This document shows positions 1 to 8,509 of a DNA stretch of 25,337 nt, piece after piece. The notes below the pieces were generated by a model. That model had not been told where the DNA came from, did not search any database, and saw only the letters and a program-made list of their open reading frames with translations. Location: positions 1 through 25,337 of the forward strand of contig JABSSW010000111.1 in assembly GCA_018902385.1 (NCBI GenBank), in the 5' to 3' direction. The translations under genes were made by a program, and so were the position numbers. How positions within the stretch are numbered: position 1 is the stretch's first letter; each line of letters begins with the position of its first letter. This DNA is from Physcia stellaris (Eukaryota; Ascomycota; Lecanoromycetes; Caliciales; Physciaceae).

Positions 1-2433
1 AAATCATTCGAAATTCGATAATCGAATTGTTTGACGAAATACGAATCGCATTTTCGAAAATTTTAAATTTTTATTTCTTACATACGTTTTTTTTTAATAT
101 CGAAATTTTTTGAAATCAACATGTTAACAAAAATTTTGACGTTTTTTGTTTGTTTTGTTTTTGCATCGATTTGAAAAATCATTATAATCGTGATTTTCGC
201 ATTTCGAAATATTTTTGTTCGAATTCAATAATCAATTTACGTTAAAAATTCGAAAAAACATTTTTTTGAATGTTTCAAAAAAACATAATTTGATAAATCA
301 ATTGTTTGTTGTTTTCATGATCGAATGTTTGATTTCGTACAATTCACAATTTTCGATATAATAATTGACAATTGATTTGTTAACAAAAATTTTTGAATTC
401 GAACATTTTTTAATTTTTTAATTTTTTTGTTTCGAATATCAATATCGATATCATGAAAAAATGTGTAACGCGATAAACGTTCATTAATCGCGATCGCATT
501 TGATATTCAAATTTCGAAATTTTTTTTTATTTTTTTTTACATTTTTTATTTAACGATTTATCGTTTGATTAAATCGAACAACAATTTTTGAAAATATTTT
601 TGACACAATTCAATTTTTCATGCGTCGTAAATTTTAAACAATAAATAACATACAAAATTTTGAAAACGAAAATATGTTAACATGCGATAAATATTTCAAT
701 TTATTTTTTCGTGATTTTTGATGATTTGTTTTTTTTATTAATATCAAATTTTTTTGAATTTTCGTTGTAAAATTGTCGCAAAAATTTTTCGAAAATGTTT
801 GATAAACGATGCAAATTTTCAAATCGCATTTTATAATTTTTTTCATTTTATTAAATAATAAAAATCGAATTCGTTGTAAAATTTGTTTGAAATTTTATTT
901 GTTTTGAAAATTTTTTGTTTTTAATGATTTCGATTTTATAAAAATTTTTTGTAATTTTCATTTTCATGTTTTCGTCGAATTCGATATTTTCAATTTGATA
1001 CGAAAATTCAAAAAATTGTAATGTTTGCGCGTTTTTTTTTAAAAAAATTGAATTTTTTTTTAAAAAAAACATGAAAAACGTTGTAAATGCGTCAACGTTT
1101 GAATAATTTTAAACGATAAATTTGATTTTTTATAATTTTTAAAATTTTGAATGATTCGAAAAATTTTTATTTCAATTTTTTGTTTCGTTTAATTTTGATA
1201 TTTTTATCGTTCAAATTTACGTAATTTTCGACGTTGTATAACATTGATTTCGTGCGTTCGTTTTTGTATTTCGTTTGTTGTTGTTATATCACGAATAAAT
1301 TGTTTTTCAATATTCGAAATAATTCAATTAAATGTTCAACGTGTTTTTTTTGCGAATTTGAATTTAATTTTTTTGTTTCATGTTTTTCGAAAACATGCGA
1401 AACGAATATTCAAACATAATTTCGAACGAAAAAAATGTTTATAAACGCATATTTGTTGTTATTATAAACGAATTCGATCATGAACAATAATTTTATTCAA
1501 TCATTTTGTTCGAAATTGACGAAAACGTGAAAAAATTGTTTTATAACGTTGTTTATTCGTTCGATTTGTTCATCGATTTGAAAATAAAAATGATTAACAA
1601 TTTACGTTTGATTTTCAAAACGCAACACAACGTATGATTGTATTTAAATATGAAAATAAAATTTTTGTCGATAATAATTGACGAAAAAAATCATGAAATC
1701 GAATGATTTCGCGAAATATAATTTCGATCAAATTTTTGCGAAAATCGTTTTAATAATTGATATGTAATGAATCATTTTCGTTAAACGATTTATAATCATT
1801 AAAATCGAATCGTAAATCGTTTCATTTTACGTTTTATTTGAAAAAATTTTGTTACGAAATTCATGAAAAAATCAATTCATTTAAATTCAAAATCGAAAAA
1901 AAAATTCGTTGTATGATTTGTGTCGTGAAATTTTGTTTCGTTTGCAAACGACGCATGTTTTATAATGTTTTTTTGATTTATTATCGTATTTCAAAATTTC
2001 GATAAAATTTTGATTCGATTAATAATATTTTCGACGTATCAATTTCAACGTTCGTTCGATATCGAAATAATTAACGAACGAATTATCGTGATTAATACGA
2101 ATAACGTTTTCACGCAAATTTTTTGAAATGTAAACAACGTTGTCGTAATACAAAAATTCATTTTTGTGTTGTCAATGATTTGTTTTTGTTTTCAACATAA
2201 TTAATTTTCGACATATTTCAAAAACGAATTGATTTTTATTGATCAAATTTCGAACGAAATTCAACAATGAAAATGTTAATTCGTCGTTATATGTTGTTTT
2301 TTTTCGTAAAACAAAATGTATTCGAATTTTATGCATTGCACATTCAAATACAATCGTTAATTTTAACACAAAAATTTTTCATTTTATGAATATCACGTTT
2401 GATTTTTGTTCAATCGAATTTTTTGAATTTTTT

Positions 2434-2518
2434 GAATCGAATGTTTTCGAAACAACGTTAATTGAAATTCGATTTCGTTTTGAATTTTGAATCAAATGTT
2501 TTTGAAACAACGTTAATT
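2434..2518. repeat. 55-bp imperfect tandem duplication in copy A
   Basis: A unit starting at 2434 (GAATCGAATGTTTTCGAAAC) recurs at 2489 as GAATCAAATGTTTTTGAAAC, giving a period of 55 bp with a partial second copy to about 2518. In the first 20 bases the copies differ by two transitions only (G/A and C/T). It lies in the pol linker between RNase H and integrase of copy A. Confidence 0.7.
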
Positions 2519-2600
2519 AATTTGATATTTTTTGAATTATGTAAATGCGATCGACGTTTCATGTTATGTATCGTATTTATAAATCGTTTTATAACATGCA

Positions 2601-2605
2601 TTGCA
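2601..2605. repeat. Left target-site duplication of element 1 (TTGCA)
   Basis: TTGCA lies immediately before the 5' LTR and is repeated exactly at 8505-8509, immediately after the 3' LTR. A 5-bp duplication is usual for LTR retrotransposon integrases and fixes the element boundaries. Confidence 0.93.
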
Positions 2606-2820
2606 TGTGACGAACGTGCATCGATTTCAACATCTGAAATCAACATTTGATTAATCATTAAAATTAACATTTTTATTTTAACATCGAATGTTAAAATCGA
2701 AATTCGTTTTGATCAAATCATTTACATATGTTTTGTCAAATTTTTTCATGTATTTGTTTTTCATTTCGATATTCTCGTGTAATTATGTAATTAATTCATA
2801 TCTTTGCATATCATTTCACA
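2606..2820 (+). repeat. 5' LTR of element 1 (215 bp)
   Basis: It starts TGTGACGAACGTGC and ends CATTTCACA. It aligns along its whole length with the 3' LTR at 8287-8504 and the solo LTR at 15412-15628. Several differences from the 3' LTR are CT/TT or AG/AA transitions (for example ATTCTCG here against ATTTTCG there), matching the mutation signature of the window. A few short indels are also present. Confidence 0.93.
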
Positions 2821-2832
2821 TTATATCGAATT
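2821..2832 (+). promoter_or_regulatory. Possible decayed primer-binding site of element 1
   Basis: The bases just inside the 5' LTR read TTATATCGAA. Element 2, in its own orientation, also begins its internal part with TTATAT (complement of 13503-13508). A primer-binding site normally starts TGG, matching the tRNA CCA end; here GG would have been lost to mutation. The tRNA cannot be identified. The assignment rests on position and the shared six bases only. Confidence 0.3.
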
Positions 2833-4319
2833 TTTTTTTTCATGTTCGTTCATGATACGCGAACATTCAAATAAACAAAATTTTCTGTTAAATTCAAAAA
2901 TTGATAATGAAACATGATAAATTCGTATCGTTTGATCATTCAAAAAAAAAAACGTAATAAACTAATTGTGAATGCGAAAAAACGAAACATAATAGATTCG
3001 TTTGTCAATTCAATTGAATATTTTGACAAACGAATTTCAACGATAATCGATATCACGAAAACAACTTTCTTCGAACGTTGATTTAAATTCGTTTTATTTC
3101 AATTGACAAAAGCGTTTGATTTTTACGATGATTCGATCAAGTCATCAAATCAGATTTAAATCATCAAGAAACATCATACAAGAAATATCTGAACAAAAAT
3201 CGAATCAGAAATTTCGTCGTTGAATTAGAAATCAAATTCTTGATCATCGATATTCATTTTTCTTATTCGAAAATTTCTCGACATTTTATCAATTTTCTTA
3301 ACAAATCGATTGTTTTTTCACATCAACTCGATAACTTCAATATCGAGTCGAAAAATGATTGAATAATTCGCTAAAAAATCATTCAATTTCTTTTCAACAT
3401 TTGATATTGCAATCAACTTTTTTGTTCGAAAAACAATTCGAAAACGTGTTTGTTGACTCTAATAAAACGATTTTTCTTTCTAGTTTTTGCGATGAATTCT
3501 ATATCAGTTTTTTGAAATCTCATATCGAAAATCATTACATTAAAAATTTTCGATCGAAATTTCATTTCTCGATCGAATTCGAATCATCTATTTGCTTCGA
3601 GAATTTTTCAAAATTTTTATCAAATTTTTAACAAATCGATTTGTTTTTTCTTTTTCAATGATAGCATCAATATTCGAATCAAAAAATCAATCAATTTTTC
3701 GACAAAATTTTCAATATTGACAATTTCAAATCAATATCTGAATCATTTTTGATTTTTGAAAATTTTCAAAATTACATCTGTCGACTCTGCAAATCAATTT
3801 CGATTTTTCAACATTTGTGATAAAATCAATAACTTTTCGAATTCAAATTTTCAATATTTCGATAAGAAGTCAATATTGAAACTATTCGTTTTTCGAAATC
3901 ATTGCGAGATCATATCTGTTTCATTAACAAAAGATTTTGTTTTTTTCGTTTCGACGTTGAATTCAATATCGTTCTATCAGAAACGACAAGAATTTTCTAG
4001 CGAAATTTTATTTTCATTCGACATTGAATTTATTCATTGTGTCTGAAAACTTTTCGAAATCACATTCAATTATTCAACAAATCAACGTTTTTTTTCGATC
4101 ATTTAAATGATTTCAATATTCAAAAGTCTTGAAATTTTCAATTCGATTTTTCTTTACAATTGATCTGAAAACGAATTGTTCAATCAAATCGCAAATTTTT
4201 TTCAACATTTGCAACAATGTTTACATCTGTATCGTAAGTCAAATTTGCTAAATTTATTGTCGAAATGTCTGTGCGATTTCGCGTCTGAATGATTCAAAAT
4301 TCAATTCGAATTCATTTCG
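2833..4319 (+). other. Element 1 leader with Ser/Phe-rich ORF remnants
   Basis: This stretch holds two plus-strand open segments, 3359-3631 and 3756-4046, rich in Ser, Phe, Asn and Lys, with no domain I recognise. The second is in the same frame as the large ORF at 4320-6119 and is separated from it by stops, including a TGA at 4290-4292, so both may be upstream parts of one decayed reading frame. CT and AG dinucleotides are visibly more frequent here than in copies A, B and C. From 2833 to about 3350 I see no gene. Confidence 0.5.
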
Positions 4320-6119
4320 TTGAAACGCTTCAATAAAATTCTAGCGAAAACGTTTTTTTTTGCAAAAACATTTTCGCGACGTGTTTCATCAAAACGTTTG
4401 AATTTTCAACTAAATGCATTTGATGTTGTATCAACATCAACTGAAAATGCATCAAATCAACAAATCATTGAAACGATTTGCAAATTTTGCAAACAAAATT
4501 TCAATTTCAACAATGAATTATACGAGCATATTCGCAAACATGAAGTTTTGAAATTTGTTGAAAATTTTCATTTTTCGATCAATGCAATCAATTTAATATA
4601 TGAAATCGAGAAAAGATCATTCGTTTCGTCTGAATTTATTTTTAAATTTGCAACATTTCGAAAGCAAATATTTGAGTCAGCATTAATTTTCGAAATAATC
4701 ATTTCACAAAGAAATATTCGTTTTTCAATTCATACACTAAAGACTGTATCAGAATCGAAAAAGAATAAATCAATTCAATGTTTTTTTACTTCATCGAAAT
4801 CATCATTTCGAACGTTCGAATCAAAATTTCAAGAAATTTCTGTTCAAAAAACTTCAAACATCTGTTCATTTCTATCAAGTAATACAGTCAATTCAACGAG
4901 CGAAATCGCAAAAAAGTCATCAATTACATGTTCGTTTTCGACGCAAAAATCATCAATTTTCTTTGCAACATCAAAAAATTTTGTAACAAATACGAATGTA
5001 TCTTTGCAATTCGTTTCATTCAAAGATTTGCATTTTTCGATTACGACATTCGAAATCACATTAAAAGACGTTGAAATTACATCAAATTCGATTACGAAAA
5101 TCGCAGAAATTGTTGAAATTTTCGCAAAATCGATCGCAAATATTCGAATTCAAACTGTTCGCATTCGCGTTAAACGAAAAGTCGAATGTTCAAATTTCAA
5201 ATTACAAGCATTGAATTTTACATCAAAATCGATGAAAAAATTCTCGATTCAACAAATCGTTTGCGTTCGAATTTGCAAACGTTGCAAACAGAATTTCAAT
5301 TTCAATAACAAATTTCACGAGCATATTCGCGAACATCATGTTCGAAAATTTGTTCAAAATTTGAATTTTCGAATTTTCGCATCAGAATTTACATATAAAA
5401 TCAAAAAAAAATCAATATTTATTTGTTCATCTGTTTCGTTTGTTTCGCAGAAATCATTTATTTTCTTTGCAACATCACGAAATCGAATATCTTATTCTGT
5501 AACAATTTTCAAATCGATGTCATCAATTCGTTTGAATCTCTCGATTGCGTTACACGAAATCTTATCAAAACGCGCGAAAATTGCAGCAATGTTATTCACA
5601 CGAAATTTTACATCAAAACGAATCGAAATTGTTGCATTCAATTGTTCGTTTACATTTTCGATTTCATTTTCTCGAACATTTGTATCGAAATCTTATTTCA
5701 TTATGAATGATTTGAATCGCATGTTTCATGAAAAATCTAAATCATTTGATTTGCAACAACATCACAATCGTCGTTTTTCTCGACAGAGTTTCGACATTCG
5801 TCAATTTCGTTTCGCATTTTCGAAAAAGTTTTATTTTATTGTCGAAAATCTGTTCGAAATGTTCGATGAAAAATTCAAAAAAAAAAATCTATTTCAAAAT
5901 CAAAACAACGTATTTTTTCAAACGTTTTCAACTCAAATGCAAATCATCGTTTATTTCAAATTTACGATCAATCAAAAATCGTCGATTAATCAAAATTTGA
6001 AAAATTCAAAATCGAAAATTTCGAAACAACACATGTTTGCGAAATCAATTCGTTTTGTTCTGTCGAAAAATCGATCAATTTATCATACAAAATGTTTGAT
6101 ATTTTTTGCATCAACTTGA
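4320..6119 (+). CDS. Element 1 ORF with two C2H2 zinc fingers (599 codons, probably a mutated remnant)
   Basis: This is the longest open frame in the window. Two classical C2H2 fingers are visible: C54, C57, H70, H74 (Cys-x2-Cys-x12-His-x3-His, 4479-4541) and C319, C322, H335, H339 (5274-5336), both in the local context CKQNFNFNN. They sit in similar surroundings, so the protein looks like an internal duplication. The rest is Ser/Lys/Phe-rich and low in complexity. The translation has no Gly, Pro or Trp at all, as expected if GG and CC were erased, so the present sequence is not the original protein. There is no ATG until about residue 305; the frame opens at a TTG shortly after a TGA at 4290, so the true start is lost. 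The two fingers suggest nucleic-acid or protein binding, possibly as a gag-like or accessory product of the element. C2H2 ORFs of this kind occur in fungal repeat families, but function is unknown. Confidence 0.6.
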   Translation: MKRFNKILAKTFFFAKTFSRRVSSKRLNFQLNAFDVVSTSTENASNQQIIETICKFCKQNFNFNNELYEHIRKHEVLKFVENFHFSINAINLIYEIEKRSFVSSEFIFKFATFRKQIFESALIFEIIISQRNIRFSIHTLKTVSESKKNKSIQCFFTSSKSSFRTFESKFQEISVQKTSNICSFLSSNTVNSTSEIAKKSSITCSFSTQKSSIFFATSKNFVTNTNVSLQFVSFKDLHFSITTFEITLKDVEITSNSITKIAEIVEIFAKSIANIRIQTVRIRVKRKVECSNFKLQALNFTSKSMKKFSIQQIVCVRICKRCKQNFNFNNKFHEHIREHHVRKFVQNLNFRIFASEFTYKIKKKSIFICSSVSFVSQKSFIFFATSRNRISYSVTIFKSMSSIRLNLSIALHEILSKRAKIAAMLFTRNFTSKRIEIVAFNCSFTFSISFSRTFVSKSYFIMNDLNRMFHEKSKSFDLQQHHNRRFSRQSFDIRQFRFAFSKKFYFIVENLFEMFDEKFKKKNLFQNQNNVFFQTFSTQMQIIVYFKFTINQKSSINQNLKNSKSKISKQHMFAKSIRFVLSKNRSIYHTKCLIFFAST

Positions 6120-6280
6120 AATTTTTTGTCGAAATTTCTTTTTTCATTTTCATACTTTTTCGTCTTTTTTTTTTTTTTTTGTTTTCGCATTCGTTTCGAT
6201 CATTTTCGCTGCAAAAATGAATTGTATTAACGTTTATCAACAAGTCATTTCGATCATTGATCGTGTCAATATTGAATTTG

Positions 6281-6317
6281 TCGTTTCGAAACGAAGTTGA
6301 AAAAAATCGAGAAATAA
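6281..6317 (+). repeat. Internal copy of the element 1 3'-end motif (37 bp)
   Basis: This 37-bp block (TCGTTTCGAAACGAAG at its start, GAGAAATAA at its end) matches 8250-8286, directly in front of the 3' LTR, with about two mismatches. A related block is found in reverse complement at 12007-12044 in element 2. Here it is not followed by an LTR but by a segment (about 6379-6475) resembling part of the large ORF (about 5394-5500). That suggests an internal duplication of element modules. Confidence 0.75.
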
Positions 6318-6318
6318 A

Positions 6319-6756
6319 TTGCTCGAATATTCAGACACGAAACATCAAAAGTTCGAATTTTCAACTCTTTTTCAAAATCATGTACAAAATCAAAAAGAAA
6401 TCAACAATCGTTTGTTCGTCTGTTTCGTTCATTTCGTTTATTTTTCTTTGCAACATCAAAGTCGATATTTTGTTTTGCATCGATATTTGAATCACAATCA
6501 CGAAAATGTTCGCATTTTTCTATTGCGACACTCAATTCATTTCGAAATCGATGAAAAAGTATCAACAACATTTTCTCGATCATTTGTCAATATCAGTTTC
6601 GCATTATCGTTTATTTTGTTGTTTACAATCGATCAGAAAACGTTAACATCGAATTCGTTACAATTCATTTTCAAATTGATTCAAATGATTTTTTTCTCTA
6701 ATCATATGTTTCGTTATCATTTCGCGTTATTTACAGTCAGAATTTACGTCGCATAA
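6319..6756 (+). pseudogene. Partial repeat of the C2H2-ORF C-terminal module
   Basis: In one frame (around 6380-6440) the translation YKIKKKSTIVCSSVSF resembles YKIKKKSIFICSSVSF of the large ORF (residues 359-374). The DNA similarity covers roughly 6379-6475 against 5394-5500. A 145-codon open frame (6319-6756) covers the region but is shifted relative to the similar peptide, so the module has suffered an indel. No catalytic motif is visible. The fragment lies between the internal 37-bp 3'-end motif and a tandem repeat and is best read as a decayed second copy of the ORF module. Confidence 0.5.
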
Positions 6757-6984
6757 AAGACTGAATCGTGTCAAAAACATTTTCAAAGATTGTCGTTCGA
6801 TTTTATTGAACAATGAATGATGTAAAATGTCATGCAATGATATAAATAAATAACAAATTGTCAAAGAAAATTCGAACATTTACAAGTTTGATCAACAAGA
6901 TTTTCAATTGCTTATTAATGATTGACGAAATTATTTGTAAAATTCGTACAAATTATTTGATTTTCAAAAAGTTTATCAAAGACA

Positions 6985-7390
6985 CGTTTTGCTGAATGCA
7001 ATGTACGAATCAACTTTCGTATACGCGCAAATATCAATACGATAAACGTCGAAACGATGATTTTACAAACACGATCAAATTGCTTTTTTCGTGATGTGAT
7101 CGATTTGATATTTCAAAAATTCTTAACGAATCAATTTCGCAAACGAAATGCATTTCGAAAAATATTAACGATCATCAAATCGTCAAAATTGTTTTTGAAA
7201 GATTGTTTAAATCGATTGTTTTTCAGAAAATTCATTACATTCACGTTGCACTGAATGCAATGTACGCATTTATTACGTCATCTGTGTAAATATCAACGCG
7301 TTAAACGTCGTTGCGCGAATTTCATTAACATGACGAAATTGTTCGTTTCATCGTATAATCGATTTAATATTGCAAGAATTCAACGTTTAC
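6985..7390. repeat. Degenerate tandem repeat, period about 259 bp, in element 1
   Basis: CTGAATGCAATGTACG occurs at 6992 and again at 7251. The flanks are also similar: ATATCAA followed by TAAACGTCG and later CGATTTGATATT against CGATTTAATATT. The two units are diverged and their outer limits are uncertain. No coding function is evident. Confidence 0.6.
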
Positions 7391-7845
7391 ATTAATGTTT
7401 TCATTACATTCAAAAGTTCGAGTTTTCGATTTTTACATTTTAAATTACGTATTAAATTCTGAAGACGCAAATTCTCGATCGTTTGTTTATTTCATCAAGT
7501 TTCGCGAATTGATTGCAAATCAATTTCTTTATCAATTGCAATGATTTCGATTTCAAATATTTCGCATAAATTTGTTTTCGTCATCAAAATACAAATATTT
7601 TTATTCACATCGAAAATCTGATAGAAAATCGTTATCTTGATCAAAAATTCAGAGCGCTAAACAATTTTCTCGTCTCGATCAATTTGCTTTAAGATTTTCA
7701 AATTTCAGATATTTTCAAATGATTTATCATATCATTTAATCGCAAATATCATAATTCACGTTTAACGATCAAATTTCGAATTGAAATTCGAAAACGTTTT
7801 CACTTTTTCTATTATGTATTTGTATTAATTTTTAATGAACATTGC
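7391..7845. other. Non-coding stretch of element 1
   Basis: I see no gene, known repeat or motif here. It keeps some CT and AG dinucleotides (around 7590-7700), like the rest of element 1. Confidence 0.5.
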
Positions 7846-8244
7846 ATGCATATTTTGAAATTTACAAAAAAAAACGCGCTTTTATCATACAAAAAGAACG
7901 CGATATCTTTGCATATTTCAATTGTTTTAATAAATTTTTCACATTTCGATTCAAGCGCAAATTATTTGATGAATTTATATGTTTCGAGAAAACGATCGTT
8001 TCATCATATTAAATATCAAATATTTTCGACATTTAAAAATTTTCGCAAACATCAAAATCGCATCGATTTGCAAAAATCGTTTTCGTCTTTTTCGTCGTTT
8101 TCGTTTTTTTCGTCGTTTTCGTCGTTTTCAATTCAAACTTCTGTACATTTTCATGATTGTCGCGTTCGTTATGAACTTAAAACATTTACGAACAAATCAT
8201 CGAAATCACGTACATTGTCGATCGATGAGAAAAAAAAACAATAA
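7846..8244 (+). pseudogene. 3'-terminal ORF remnant of element 1, shared with element 2
   Basis: The 132-codon frame contains SRKRSFHHIKYQIFSTF and ends near LSIDEKKK. Element 2 encodes, on the minus strand at 12007-12330, the similar SRNRSFHHINLQIFFAS and MSIDRKND, also next to its 3' LTR. In element 1 the following out-of-phase sequence reads RFETKLKKTRNN up to the LTR. This is therefore a conserved 3'-terminal coding module of the two elements. A Ser/Phe tract in the middle comes from a TTTTCGTCG-type repeat. No known domain is visible and no Gly, Pro or Trp remains. Function is unknown. Confidence 0.5.
8078..8130. repeat. TTTTCGTCG-type simple repeat
   Basis: The stretch is built of TTTTCGTC and TTTTCGTCG units (for example TCGTCGTTTTCGTCGTTTTC) and encodes an alternating Ser/Phe tract in the plus-strand frame. 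Loss of CC from a Ser/Pro-rich repeat could have produced it, but that is inference. Confidence 0.7.
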
Positions 8245-8264
8245 ATTAATCGTTTCGAAACGAA

Positions 8265-8286
8265 ATTGAAAAAAAACGAGAAATAA
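8265..8286 (+). promoter_or_regulatory. Polypurine tract of element 1
   Basis: A nearly pure purine run (GAAAAAAAACGAGAAATAA at its core) ends exactly at the 3' LTR, where the plus-strand primer of an LTR retrotransposon is expected. The equivalent in element 2, complement of 12007-12027, is also purine-rich. This supports the plus orientation of element 1. Confidence 0.65.
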
Positions 8287-8504
8287 TGTGACGAACGTGC
8301 ATCGATTTCAACATTTGAAATCAACATTTGATCAAACACTTCAAAATTAACATTTTTATTTTATCACATCGAATGTTAAAATCGAAATTCGTTTATGATC
8401 AAATTATTTACATATGTTTTGTCAAATTTTCATGTATTTGTTTTTCATTTCGATATTTTCGTGTAATTATGTAGTTAATTCATATTTTTGCATAACATTT
8501 CACA
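8287..8504 (+). repeat. 3' LTR of element 1 (218 bp)
   Basis: It starts TGTGACGAACGTGC and ends CATTTCACA, and aligns throughout with 2606-2820. It is followed directly by the target duplication TTGCA. Confidence 0.93.
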
Positions 8505-8509
8505 TTGCA
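8505..8509. repeat. Right target-site duplication of element 1 (TTGCA)
   Basis: An exact copy of 2601-2605, directly after the 3' LTR. Confidence 0.93.

Larger units (their letters stand above)
1..2605 (-). pseudogene. Ty3/gypsy copy A, integrase and C-terminal part of pol (decayed, left-truncated)
   Basis: This is the distal part of a Ty3/gypsy-type polyprotein read on the minus strand, broken by many stops and frameshifts. A zinc-binding tail of the integrase HHCC domain is visible near 1925-1975 (TCVVCKRNK, with the preceding Cys apparently changed to Tyr). The start of the integrase core reads INRLTKM near 1770-1793, where the family has a DRLTKM-like motif, so the first catalytic Asp (codon 1788-1790) is Asn. 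A segment FREIIRFHDFF follows near 1690-1730. The DNA of 61-1900 aligns by eye with 21030-22850 of copy B in the same order and strand, which supports one family. The left end is cut by the window and the right end by element 1. It cannot be functional. Confidence 0.85.
2606..8504 (+). mobile_element. Element 1: 5.9-kb LTR retrotransposon without recognisable pol, nested in copy A
   Basis: The element is bounded by two LTRs of 215 and 218 bp, each beginning TGTGACGAACG and ending ATTTCACA (terminal inverted repeat TGTGA/TCACA). It is flanked by the perfect 5-bp duplication TTGCA. Its internal 5.5 kb shows no reverse transcriptase, integrase or protease motif on either strand, so it looks non-autonomous (LARD-like), with pol functions presumably supplied in trans. 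It carries a large plus-strand ORF with two C2H2 fingers (4320-6119) and several Ser/Phe-rich fragments. Plus orientation is taken from that ORF and from a purine-rich tract (8265-8286) just before the 3' LTR. Removing it joins the integrase part of copy A (below 2605) to its RNase H part (above 8510) in order and at about the spacing seen in copy B. Confidence 0.9.

Noticed and set aside
634-1072. Minus-strand open frames of about 70 codons in the left part
   Set aside because: They lie in the decayed integrase C-terminal region of copy A, with no start, motif or homology of their own. Open frames of this length are expected when stops from Gln and Arg codons are not created.
4320-6119. A host C2H2 transcription factor gene, or a protein made in a code lacking Gly, Pro and Trp
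   Set aside because: The ORF lies between LTRs with a perfect target duplication, lacks a normal start, and shows the mutation bias of the surrounding repeats. The missing residues follow from base loss.
6165-6180. Run of 16 T as a transcription terminator
   Set aside because: Long A and T runs are everywhere in this sequence, no hairpin precedes it, and such terminators are not expected for a fungal retroelement transcript.
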